From Oopsacas minuta (lineage: Eukaryota; Porifera; Hexactinellida; Lyssacinosida; Leucopsacidae), in assembly GCA_024704765.1 (NCBI GenBank), contig JAKMXF010000022.1, positions 606,555 through 670,554 of the forward strand: DNA of 64,000 bases, read 5' to 3'. The position numbers and the translations under genes were made by a program. Below are positions 43,501 to 55,400 of this stretch, one piece after another. Below the pieces are notes generated by a model. The model saw only the letters and a program-made list of their open reading frames with translations. It was not told the DNA's origin and did no database searches. Position 1 is the stretch's first letter. The number at the start of each line of letters is the position of its first letter.

Positions 43501-44619
43501 TATATAATTCGTCACAGTAAGAGTCAGGTTTACAAGTGTAACATTTATAAGTGTGCAAGTTCTGCGAAATCTCTCACACTAGCACTGAAAGATTTTTCTG
43601 GTAAATCTGCATCAGATAGCTCCACCCAATCCCCTTCAAAGGATAAGAGACAATCAACAGTATCAATTGGAGAAAACGAGTCGTGTAATCAACAAATAGA
43701 TGAAGGAGAACAATATCAACGATTCAATGTAACATTTCTAGGTTCTATTAAAGTAACAGAAGAGAGCGGTATTGAATTGATTTGTTCAAGTTTGGAGAAA
43801 CTTAAAAACCAGCCTGCTAACTGGATAGAAGCTATTATTGATATTTACACTACTCATTTCATAATTGTAGGAACCAAAACAGGTGAAGTTCTGACGGAGA
43901 CTAGAGTCCGTTTTCTATCATTCTTAGGTCTCTCAAATGACGATAGTATGTGTGGATATATTACTGGGGATGATGATACATACTTCTGTCTTGGTTTTAG
44001 AATGGAGCCGAATTCTATTCAACTTTCTCTTGCAATGAAGGACGCTTGTGAAAGCCGTTTTCAGCGAGTTTGTAAAGGAATTCCTGACGATTCGATCAGA
44101 TCAAATTCCTCCTCTCTCAAGAAAGGTGATTCTACTATCTTGAATAAAGCAGAAGTAGCTTCAGAAAAGATAGGCGGTTATTTCAAATCAAAAATGAGTA
44201 AAGTTAGTAAGCAAGTTGGACATAAACTACAGAGAACATCTAGTGCTAAAACTATATACGGAACTTATCAAGTACAACTCTATGGAAGTGCTCAAGTGCC
44301 AATTGACAATGACAAAAAAGCTGTAGAGGAAGCTATTTCATATCTAGAGAGTCAGAGTAATCGATTAACAAATCCACATGTTATAGAGTTCCAAATCACA
44401 CAAGGTGGATTTATTTTCCTAGACAAAGAGAAACGTAAATTTACGAAGAAAGTATTTTCAATTACTAACATAAGATATTGTCTGAAGAAAGGCCATTCAG
44501 TTGCTTTCGTAGTTATGAACAAATCAGGATTATTCGATGCTTACGCGTTTGGAGAAATAAACACAAATGCAAGTGTCATTATTGAAACGATACAAACAGC
44601 TGTAAATGAGAATGTTTGA
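40538..44619 (+). CDS. Fe65-like (APBB) adaptor with two WW and apparently three PTB domains
   Basis: Fe65 proteins link APP-type receptors to cytoskeleton and nucleus through WW and PTB domains. Five exons join in frame: 40538-40942, 41751-42032, 42091-42429, 42625-43079 and 43491-44619, giving 869 residues. WW1 is at about 4-32 (LPKDWEAVASKDGTYYWH) and is followed by a polyproline run. WW2 spans the exon 3/4 junction (LPEGWKQ, then DVYYWHIESGATQWNFP). PTB1 runs from about 370 (AWLIDIQDI) through IRAWGCSREN to CNIYKCAS and matches Fe65 PTB1. PTB2 starts at QRFNVTFLGSIKV and includes ETRVRFLSFLGLS. After a basic linker, a third PTB-like unit (about 755-869) shows YQVQLYGSAQVP, FSITNIRYC, HSVAFVVMN and DAYAFGEI. 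Known Fe65 proteins have one WW and two PTBs. Confidence 0.88.
42487..42602. mobile_element. TA-flanked MITE in intron 3 of the Fe65-like gene
   Basis: The 116-bp element has ends TACAGTGAATGCTGGTTATA and the complement of TACAGTGGATTCCGGTTATA, with TA at both borders. It makes up over half of the 195-bp intron and stops 22 bp before the splice acceptor (AG at 42623-42624). Confidence 0.8.
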
Positions 44620-46053
44620 CCCGCTTTTTGTCACGAAACTAGATACCTAGATGTATTTATTGCTATCAACTAACTTAGTCCAGAGAGTTGTTTTTATTAC
44701 TGTTTGCATGTTATCTTCTCGAGATGAGAACTATTTTAAGCTCCCCTGACCCTCTCCCTAACTTTTTGGTAAAAATTTTTATTTATTCTTTGATAAATTC
44801 AATCTCTGTGAATTTGTGTAATTTTTGCTATCAGATTGTTGGTTTACATATTCGTTGTTTTGCACTATTAAACATTTACAAGTAAATCCGATTTTATAGA
44901 TACGTACTATTTATTATATCTGCAAATTTTACATATGTGCTGCTAAATATATACATATTCCGTATATATATTCCGTATACATATTATTCCAATTCACTAC
45001 TTTCGTTAAATTTGCTTCATTTAATATGTGTTACATATATTTGTGTGCCACTTCCACTTCCAATTACTAAACTTTGCGCTTCCTGCCATGTGTTTACGAT
45101 TGAAACTGGATTCTCTAATTTGTTACAGTTAGTTGCTATAGAATTTGTGTGATACATATCAAATTATACGTTGCTGGATTAATATGCAGTAGCTTTGTAT
45201 AAATTATGTATTCCTACTAAACTACAAGTAGTTTTGGATACATGACTCGCCAGTACTTCGCTTGCTTTCTTGCTCATTAGCTGTGGAGAACGTGGAGAAC
45301 AGGAGGTAGATTACCAATATTACAGTAGGCACTGAGGTTTGATCAAACTATTCATTCAATTGCTATTTTACTTCATATAATGTTATATTATTAAGCTAAT
45401 AGATGGTATCTTTACCATACCATAGACCCACCATGTCCTTACCAATTAATAATTTGATAACTCTCGTGATGCAGTCGAAACTGTTTTTGTGCTCAGCAAA
45501 ATACACAGTAAATAGGCATAACAACCAGTTGCGGCCCCAGGGGACAAACGGGGCATTTGCCCCGGGTTTGAAATCTTATGCAAAATCTTGGATCCGCTCC
45601 TGATAACAACCTTAGGTGGGTAAACCTTAAGATTGGAGATTTTGCATAGTTGAAAGTAAAATCCTTATTGTATCAATAACTGACTTATCAAGACCACTGC
45701 TTATATCGAAGCAGGTCTGACATTTTCATATAATGCCAGTAAAACATCACTCACAACGAACTCAAATACAAAATCAAGGTTACATTATAGAACCTAACCC
45801 AAAACTCAATTAAATGATAACTTATAGAACCTAACCATTCCTTTCCCAGTAAACTAGTGATACATTGATTACTACATCATTTAATACACTATGCGATGTA
45901 CAACACAACACATACAACAATTTGCTTAGTTCTGCTAATGTAGCAAGCTACTGCACATTTATTGCTTATGGCTCCATCAGTATAAATGAGTGAAAGTACG
46001 CTTATGTTTAGGTGAATTGGAAAAAGACTTTACAAACACAATCCAGATTTTTC
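44620..46053. other. Intergenic 1.4 kb with one tiny transposon
   Basis: This region follows the Fe65-like gene and precedes the BMAL-like gene. Apart from the 67-bp element at 45536-45602 it shows no gene. Short frames in it are AT-rich accidents. Confidence 0.5.
45536..45602. mobile_element. 67-bp hAT micro-MITE with perfect 8-bp target duplication
   Basis: The left end CAGTTGCGGCCCCAG and the right end, complement of CAGGAGCGGATCCAA, are hAT-type terminal repeats. ATAACAAC flanks both sides (45528-45535 and 45603-45610). The element is GC-rich against the AT-rich background. Confidence 0.88.
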
Positions 46054-48440
46054 ATGTCTGATCAGACGCCTGAACTAGCATGTTCCACTCTTCCAGATCC
46101 TAAAAATTGTGATCAATCAAAAGGTAAGTTAAACTTATACACTATCCTGTCAAATACGTCCTCGTGGCTTCCGATTTATCTGTGAATATCGTAAGCACTG
46201 GAGACAAGTTCACCTGCATAATCCGACACTGTCCCGACGAGTGTGAGCTTATGCAAGTTCTACTGCATATGGTAGTAATGGGTCATTAGTTCTCTGGATA
46301 ATCACTCTATATGTATATACTTCCTAGCTACTGGGTACACATGATAAATATTGCCACATACTACATTTGTATATGTAAATGAAGATATTGGTTAGTCATG
46401 CATGATGAACTATTGTGTAATATATAATATTAGTGTTATTAATGTGTAGTATTATTAACAATAAGAAAATGTATTGAAATACGTATATACCTGCACTACA
46501 TAAATTTATTTCTCGACAAAAATCAGGGGCGTAAACTTGGGGTGTGCGTCGGGTGCCTAGCACCCTGGCGGCTGTGATGTCATGGTGCCGAAGGTATCTG
46601 GCACCCTGGCATTTTCAAACTGAACTAACCCCACAAACTCAATTTATCAGGTGGCGAGCGAAAAAATTTTCTCTTAACAAAAATTAAGACAAGGTTTCCT
46701 AGTTTTAGTGTCTGTTACCATCCCAAGAGCAAATCTTGCCTAGCGTTGCTAATTCCTCATTACGAGTTCATCAACAAGCTGTGATTGATCAAGTGTATCG
46801 ACATTGTTCTTGTACACAAGAACATCGTCGATACAACAATGTGTCGTGGCACCCTGTGTGTTTTGACGAAGTTTACGCCGGTAACAAAGACCACTAGTTA
46901 GATCTTATAATTATACTTTGAAATTAGCTACGATGAATTTTATCAGTATTTATCTAATTTAGGAAAGAGGAAGAGGTTTGACGTGCAAACAGGTAAGAAA
47001 ATAAACAAAATCGATTCAAAGCAAGCACTCGGAGTACCAACCAATTTAACTGACGAGTCTGATCCCCAACACAAAGGCCACCACAATGCAGTTGAGAAAA
47101 AGAGAAGAGATAAAATGAATACTTACATTCAAGATATCCGTCACCTGATCATAAAATCTTCTGATTTTCAAGTCAGTTGCAAGAGCGATAAGCTGAGCGT
47201 CCTCAAAGCAGCTTACCAATGCTTGTGTAAGATGAGAGGTATCCCCAATGTCTCTGCCAGCATAGATTGTCCTTCTTTCCTCTTCGAAGACGAAATCAAA
47301 CAAATAATCTCCAAAATGAAATGTGGCTTCATCATGGTGACAGACGCTACAGAAGGCACAATCGTATGGGACTACAATCTTGACATAAATCTAGGCTACA
47401 AAAAAGGGGAACTGTTCGGCTCCAGCATCTTCAGCTTAATCAAACAAACTGACGTCACAACCTATAAACTCAATTCTATTCCAAACACCACCGGATTAAT
47501 ACGCATAGCCAACAAACGATCTTTCATCTGTAACTTCATCTCCAAGGCTGTTCCTATCACTCAAGAGCTGTCTAGCTCACTCGAAACCTACCAATACCTT
47601 CCTATTCTTCTCTCTGGAGAGGTGAAAGAGATACAAACCTCCTTACTACTCGGGGACAGGGCCGCTACTTCTGACCTGGGGGAGTGCATCAAGTGCTTCA
47701 TAGCAATCGGACAGGGATTAACTACTGAAGTGCTTGATGTTACTCAAGACATGAGAGAGAGTGTTAAAGTCTTATCTAGAGAAGGACCAGATGGTAAAAT
47801 TGAGAACATACACGACTCCATTTTTTATATATTGGGGTACACGCCATCTGAACTAGTAGGACATACTTTTTTGGAATTTGTACACCCTCATGATGGCAAG
47901 AGATTATATAATTCTCTATTCGAAGCCTCAAATATTAGAAAGTATACTGAATTGATTTTTATACGTCTAAAGCACAAATCAGGCATTTATAAAACAGTCT
48001 CAGTGAAAAGGCTAGCTGTACGCCATCCCACACAAGGTACTATTACTTCCTTCATTTCCTGCATGGATGAGACATTCATCCTGGAAGAAAATTGGGATAA
48101 CATGTTCCCTGTTGAAGTACCCATTGTTGAGAAATTAAACGACCCATTTGCAATGCTGTGTCAAGAAACATTCATACCCCGAATATTCCCCCTGGAAATG
48201 GGAGTTGAACAATCTCAGGTTCCTTCCTATCCCAATATACTAAACCCTAAAGATTTTGATGGAGAACTTTCGACCCTTTTTGACACGCCCATTTTCCTTA
48301 AGGAGGCAGTTGAAAAATACGAGTATGCTCAGAATTTTGTTAATCAACCATTTGAAGGGCAGATTAATAACAATATCCCCACCGGTTTCAATAGCCTGAT
48401 GACTAACTTTGTTGATATTTTCACAAGCCAGCCCTTTTAA
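46054..48440 (+). CDS. bHLH-PAS transcription factor, BMAL/ARNT class
   Basis: This is a class II bHLH-PAS protein, the obligate partner type in circadian, hypoxia and xenobiotic pathways. Exon 1 (46054-46123) and exon 2 (46963-48440) join in frame to give 515 residues. A KRKR nuclear-localisation motif spans the junction (25-28). The bHLH (about 63-116) has HNAVEKKRRDKMNTYI, keeping the His, Glu and Arg that read E-box DNA, and SDKLSVLKAAYQCL in helix 2. This is closest to BMAL (DKMNSFI, DKLTVLRMAVQ). PAS-A begins near 125 and PAS-B spans about 285-400 (ILGYTPSELVGHTFLEFVHP). The tail is short and lacks recognisable BMAL C-terminal motifs. ARNT proper is the alternative. Confidence 0.85.
46526..46882. 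mobile_element. Probable degraded hAT-like element in BMAL-like intron 1
   Basis: The ends share inverted GGCGTAAACTT (46529-46539) and AAGTTTACGCC (46869-46879). Inside, 46794-46812 and 46816-46834 form a 19-bp hairpin (GTATCGACATTGTTCTTGT and near-complement). Outer ends and target duplication cannot be fixed. It lies within the 839-bp intron 46124-46962. Confidence 0.55.
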
Positions 48441-48605
48441 TTAATTGTCCTTATTTCACACATCACATGGCATTTTACACAGTTTTTTTTCGCTAGCTTT
48501 TCATGACTATTTTTGTTTTCTGTATATTTTTGATCTTTTTGTAGCCTATTCATGCTTTATTCCTCTTATTAGCCACTAATGTCTCTATTATTCAATCTCA
48601 ATTGT

Positions 48606-49276
48606 TGTTTGTTTGTTTGTCCGTTGTCAAGGAAAGGATTTACGGTATGCAATTTTGAAATTGTCGCATAACTATATATTTATCGTGTTTATCAAGGAAG
48701 TAAATAGAATTCAATAAAACTTTACAAAATATATCGAACATGCTGAATCCGATTTTCACACTTTTGGATTAATAATATGTAAATTTATTGTTGTTTTTAT
48801 CAATGGTTATGCTCAGGTAATGGAGTAAGCTGAGTCCGAATATGGTATTGTAAACAACATCAATATTATTAAACCTCAATTGTTGTTTGTTTGTCCGTTG
48901 ATATGTAAATATATTGTTGCTTTTATGAATAGGCTTGCTCTAAACAGCTACACAGGGGTAACTAAGTACGCTGAATCCGAATTTCGCATTTTCAAGCTTT
49001 TCATATTTAAATTTATTGTTGTTTTTATAGATATAAAGTAAACAAATTAGCAAAATCTCAAGATTTACGTAGATACTTGTTCTCAACTGCTACAAAGGGA
49101 GTTGATCTTACAAAATAATTCAATAATATATATGCCATATACGTATATTCGTGAATTATATTGTTCTAAATATATCTATGTTATAATACTCAAAGGGGCC
49201 GTCAATTTGGATAATAATGGATAACTCGAGGTGCAATTCGCTGAGTTAATCGCGAAGCGATGAGCCAAAGGCTCGT
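48606..49276. mobile_element. Repeat with stacked terminal hairpins, copy 2 (inverted)
   Basis: It starts near TTTGTCCGTTGTCAAGGAAA and ends ATGAGCCAAAGGCTCGTT with the two adjacent hairpins seen in copy 1 (25253-25692), in the opposite orientation. It carries extra internal modules (GCTCTAAACAGCTACACAGG, GCTGAATCCGAATTTCGCAT) that are missing from copy 1 and present at 31265-31510. The remainder of 49277-50590 is empty AT-rich spacer upstream of the KNL1-like gene. Confidence 0.65.
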
Positions 49277-50590
49277 TCATATTAAGTTGTGTTTTTACTG
49301 CAACAATTCAGAGCTGTTTAGTTGTATATCTTATAAATAGCACTAAGGATCTGATACCTACCATATATTGTTGCATTGCGTGTCGAGTGTTGCATTCAAT
49401 TTGCTTGATGGAAACAGTGTTTGGCTACAACATGTATGAAAAATATGTTGCATGCAACTTTGTTGAGTGCTCAGTTGTTACTATTTTCACAGAATCACAG
49501 TTGTCACATGTCAGTGTTATTTTTGGGAATTTTTCAGGAAATAATGAAATGTATTGAAACCTCGTTAAGGAAATTTAAAAGATGACTGTAATGGATATCT
49601 TAAAAAATTGTATTTAATATTACAATGTTTGTTGAATTTACGTTAATAAATAAACTCACTATTCATCTCTGCTTCAGTCTGTTCAGGCACGGTTCTTGAC
49701 TCTCTCCAGTGTCTCCACCCCGCTTATGCCCGACATCTAAATTAAATAAATGCTACATTTTATACGAATTGCAATACAGAGATTATCCACACTGCTTCTC
49801 CGCTCACGTGGCTACTTGCATTTTTTCTGTTTTGAAACCCCTGAAAACGCATGATTTTGGAATATTAGTTACGACGTAATTTCTAGATCTATCAACACTA
49901 TACTCGACAAAATTCTATAAATCTTTTACCAACTTCAATCAGTATATTTCTTCTAAATGAGGCTAGAATCAATCCTAGAATGTACGTGTTTATCCCCTAG
50001 AAGCAATATGTTACCCTCGATTTGTATCTAATTTTTTTGTTTTTTCATATAAGTTGGAGATTATGGTATGTGCTAGGAATTAGTTCTATTGTTCGAGACT
50101 CTACGTAGCTTACTGCACATCAATGCTACAATTATTGTTTATCAAGGCAGAAATGACTGATTGCAAATGTGAACTTTTTGAATCTATGTAATTAGGATTG
50201 AGCCGAAAACTTATTTTTAGATATGTTTCTTTTAATCTTTCATCATTTGCACACCCCTTCTTGTCTTGACAATCATTTTAGTTTAATTTGGGCAAATTTC
50301 GTTTTCCTCCCAATATAATTATTAAGTAATTTGATAAAGTTTCTTTTAATAAAATTATCGTCTGCTCGTACGTGGTAGTTATAAACCGCTTTTCAGTTGC
50401 TAATTACCAATTAAAGTGGAATTCTTAGGCATTCACACAATGATAGCATCTTTCTGTAAAGTATATATTTTGACAGTAGCTAAGTGTTGTATTAAAACCC
50501 GTAAATATTAAGTGCATTGTGCAACCAACATTTGTGATTTTTCGAATTCATATCTTATATAACTAAATACATTTCTTGCTCAGTATTCAG

Positions 50591-52323
50591 ATGAAGCGTA
50601 GCAACCTTAAATCTCCAATAGAACCTTCAAATTCTTCTTTTCCAGTACTACCTTCCTTACAAAATCCCAATGTGAGACGTAGAGTGAGTTTTGGCCGTAA
50701 AGAAGTGCACGAGTTTGAAGTTGAGAATCTTTTCTCTCAAGACAAACCCGATACGGTAAGTTTGTTATAGTTTGTTATGTATCTACTTACTAGTACTTAG
50801 CGCATCTCAAAAGTAACATGCAATTATGAAATTGGATTATATTATACTTGTACTATGTTTGTACATTAATATGAGAACAATATAATACTGTTGGTGTTAG
50901 GAAGGCTATTTCGAAGATGATTAGTTGTAAATTTTGAAAAATAACTTTTTATCAAATGTAAGGTTGGTAGAAGAGGTAACCATCTTTTTTTAATGACCAA
51001 ATATAGTAATATGTCATTCTACATAATTTTCTACGTATTTCTAGTATTATATTATTGACTACTATCTAGAACACATCCAGGGTATCTTTGGGAGAATCTA
51101 TGGAACTGACTTGTATGGATAATTACAATAAAGTACCTTTATTCATGCATGATCAGCTACAGGCTGACAACAACCAATCAGTCCCTATAGCACAAGTACA
51201 ATGTGGGAGAGAAATTCCTGTTTTACATCCTGTAAGAGCTCCTCTCTTAGAAAAGCAATCACAAAGGTATCCTAGTATCATTCTTTATACATTAACAAAT
51301 GCTGTATTCTTATTGAGCTAGTCTTATAGTAACATACAAGCACCTTCTGAACATGTTTATGAGGATCATAAGACATGTAAGTATTCAATTATACATAGTG
51401 TAGTACGTATATATCTTGGATGTCAACATTCCTTACGCAAAATATTTCTAATACATTCTTGAGCTAATTAGTTATTAGCTATAAAGTGTTTTGAGAATAT
51501 TGATGAGTTATTAAGTAGCTTAAGAGAATTCTACTTTAGCTTTGGTTTGGGGGTATTCAATACATAAATGGAATTAGACGGAATGTAGTAATTCCTTTGA
51601 ATCCTGCTCATTCTAGTTGATAAAACCGATGAAAGCATTCCTATTCTGAACATAAGTAATCAACATTCACTTGTTAATAAAGCACATTCACTTCCGAATA
51701 CTTTTGATGAGAATATTAATTGTCGACCTGAAGTGTCCATGGAGTTGACTGAGATTAACGTAGTGAATGGTAAGTTATATTTATAAACTTATTTATTAAG
51801 AATTAATGAATCTTATTTTTTAGCTGATGAATTTATTAATCAAGAAATAGAACAACCTGCTCGCTTAACACCACATCATCCTTTCAATGGTACATCCCGT
51901 ATGTCATGGCTGAACTACAGTCAAATTAACTATGTAGAGAAAGTTGATGAATCTATTCAAACAACGCTTAACGATACTCCAATTTCTTTCCTGAAATGCA
52001 ATGGCCTAACTATTTCAATGATGCTACCGACTACTGAGAAGGCTGATAGAAGAAGATACGAAAAATATTTGGTGTATAGAGCTAGTATTATAAAACTCCG
52101 TCCAATAGTTGATATGTTACAAAAACAGAATTTAGAACTCGAAACCAACAAAAGTGATCTTGAGAAGAAATACTCAGAAAAAGTGATTTATTTAGATAAC
52201 GTCAAAGGAAGATTAGCTATAGCAAAAGCAAAGGTTGAAACTAAAAGAAATACAATTCAGCTGGATATACAAGCCCGCCTACAAGTTGTTAAGGATAAAT
52301 TTCGTAGTATAGATAAATATTGA
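50591..52323 (+). CDS. KNL1/Spc105-like kinetochore scaffold, short form
   Basis: KNL1 recruits PP1 and the Bub checkpoint proteins to kinetochores. Five exons join in frame: 50591-50755, 51070-51266, 51330-51376, 51617-51769 and 51824-52323, giving 353 residues. RRRVSFG (29-35) is the PP1-docking motif. SMELTCMD (65-72) and VSMELTEI (176-183) are MELT phosphomotifs. Residues about 240-353 begin with ISFLKCNGLTISMM, like the segment preceding the KNL1/Spc7 coiled coil, then a long coiled coil to the stop. No C-terminal RWD domain follows, and vertebrate KNL1 exceeds 1,800 residues. The identification is motif-based, but the order RVSF, MELT, coiled coil is specific. Confidence 0.75.
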
Positions 52324-52467
52324 ATAATATGGATTGTGGCTGATTATCTCATAGGGCCTTCGTGTATCTGTGTATTCATTCATATAGAAGAGAATTGCTC
52401 AATTTACTTTCATTGTAAGAATTTGATTTTTCTTACAAAATATTTGTATCTTTTGACATTAGCAATA

Positions 52468-55400
52468 ATGTATATCAGATCTTTCCTAACATTACTATCA
52501 ATGCTGGCAGTAGTTTCGAGCTTGCCACAACTCGCGGAAATTCTACCACCTGGTTTGGAAGCTAGTGATGCTGAAGGGACCTATTTGGTGGGGATGGGTC
52601 GCTATGACATCACAGGACCTGTTGCTGAGGTCAATATGATGGGTTACGCAATGATGTCCCAGATAGCACATGGCTTACATCTTCGACAATATAGCCGTGC
52701 TTTTGTATTCTCAAACACAGCTGATAAGAAGAGACACGTGTTTGTAAGTATTGATGCTTGTATGGGAACTCAAATTGTAAAATTGGAAGTTGTTAATAAG
52801 CTTAACAAACTATTTCCTGGCATATACACAGAATCTAATGTTATGATCAGTGCAATACACACACACTCAGGACCAGCTGGCTTCTTCCAGTATCTTCTGT
52901 TCGAACTAACATCCCTCGGTTATGTCAATCAAACTACATTCGCGATTATTGACGGGATTGTAGAAAGCATTGTAATAGCTCATAATAATATGAAGAAGAC
53001 TAATATATTTATCAATCAGGTATTTTACAAAATATTATTTCAAATTTTTTCAATATGGATATTCATTTTAAACTTAGGGAGAAGTACCTAATGCAAATAT
53101 AAATAGAAGTCCTACTTCATATAAACGTAATCCAGCTTCAGAACGAGCTAAATACACTCATGATACAGACACGAATATGGTACTGCTAAAGTTCGTAGAG
53201 GCTGATACCGGGAAGGAGAGGGGTATGATTAACTGGCACGCTGTCCACTGTACAAGCATGAACAACACGAATGAGCTGGTGAGTAGTGATAACAAAGGAT
53301 ACGCTTCCCTCCTCGCAGAAAAACATTTCAACCCTCCTGGAACTCCAGCTGGCAGAGGAGAATTTGTGGCCGCTTTCGCTCAGAGTAACCTCGGAGATGT
53401 CTCTCCAAACACCAAGGGGCCACACTGTCTAGACACTGGGGAACCTTGTGATATTCTCACCAGCACCTGTGGAGGTAGGAACGAAATGTGCGTTGCATTT
53501 GGACCTGGAGATAACATGTTTGAGAGTACTAAAATAATTGGTAAGTTTGAATATATTTAACATTTTAAGATATGTCTGTGTTATAATTATATATTCACAA
53601 ATAGCTAACAAGCAGTATGAAGTAGCAATAGATTTGTTTATGAACGCTAATAAGAAAGTAACAGGACCTCTTGGCTTTGTAGAACAGACCATAGACATGA
53701 CAAACCAGGTGGTTACACTCTCAAATGGTACTCAAGTTCATACGTGTAAACCAGCCATGGGGTATAGCTTCGCTGCTGGTACTATTGACGGACCTGGAGC
53801 TTTTGACTTCACTCAAGGAGATATTACTACTAATCCATTATGGAATTTTGTTAGAGATTTGATTAAGGATCCTTCAAAGGAGCAGGTTAGTTAAATACGC
53901 CACGACTAAGTTAATTGCGCCATACCATTAAGGACAATTTGTGATATGAGTTCAAACTTTTCAATATACAACTTGATCCCATTAATATAAATAGAGTAAT
54001 TCAGTCAAATTCTCTGAATTTGTATTAAATTTACAAATTCAAAAGTTAAGAAGTTTCGGTTTTGAATGAGGGCCAAGTTGGGATTTTCATGTTTATATCA
54101 TATTCATAATTTCATATTGATATAGATACATATGTATTTAGCTAATATTTCTCGTAGTACAGGAAATAGAATTCTATTTTTTCCTTAACAAATTTGCATG
54201 CACTTTATAAAATATTAACTAATTTATTTGTATTAACTAGTAATGACTCTAACCGATATTGTTTCAGGTTTTTTCAGTTTCACCATTTAATGAATTTCAA
54301 TACTTAGTAATACTCTGATATAGGTGTACATGTAGAATGAATGATTAGATTACATTAATTGCTTTTACTATTTTGATGTTCTTTCCATTTCTCTTCCTTT
54401 ATGATATTTGAAGTTTGAACATGCATATACTCACTTGTTCTCTGTCATTGATCATACTTTTCAAATTTTCAAATTAGCTCATTAAATATGGCAATTCAAA
54501 AAGTTGATTATTCAGAATTTTCTGATATTCAGTACATCAATCGTGGCCAGTTTGGAATGGTACACAAAGCTAAGTACAAAGATAAATGGTATGCCATTAA
54601 GATACAGTCAATGGACACCAAACGTGATGAAACTAATCCCAAATTCAAGGGTTATGAGACACATCTGAGAATGGCAGAGTTAAATCACGATAACATTGTT
54701 AAAGTAATGTTCACTACACAAACTAAGACAGATCCTCTAAACAGCGTTGAGAGTTTAGTTTTAGAGTATGCTGATTTCTGTCTTTATGACGTATTACACA
54801 AATACAAACATCTCAACTATTCTCCAGAATTAGGATTGCTATGGGCACTCCAGCTGGCGCGAGCTCTTAGTTATCTACACATCCGACCATTTCCTATACT
54901 CCACAGGGATATGAAGTCTCCTAACGTGTTGCTGTTCGGGGACGGCCGTCTTCTAAAAATAACTGACTTCGGACATGCAACGGATATTCATGACGTCATG
55001 ACTAATTGTGCTGGTACCATCAAGTGGATGGCTCCTGAGATTATCACCAGTAAGAGCTACAATGAAACCTGTGATGTTTATAGCTTTTCAATTGTTCTCT
55101 GGGAAATTCTATCAAGAAAAGAACCTTACAGCAGTGGAGAGTTTAGATACATGATGTTACCCCAGTTTGTGATGGAAATTCTTCAACAAGACGTGAGACC
55201 TAATACCATTTATGGCATTCCTAAAATTTTGAATGAAATCATGGTGAAGTGTTGGGATAAGGATTACACTTCTCGGCCTAGTTCTAGCTGTTTAGTAGCC
55301 ACATTTGAGCAGCTTTGTCACCATTGTAAACTCGTTAAACCGCTACAAACTGAAAACGGTGAGTATCTCAAGCAAACTAAGGTACCTGAATCACTATTAC

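Noticed and set aside
52336-52467. Upstream in-frame extension of neutral ceramidase
   Set aside because: It has no ATG start, and the ATG at 52468 begins a clean signal peptide.
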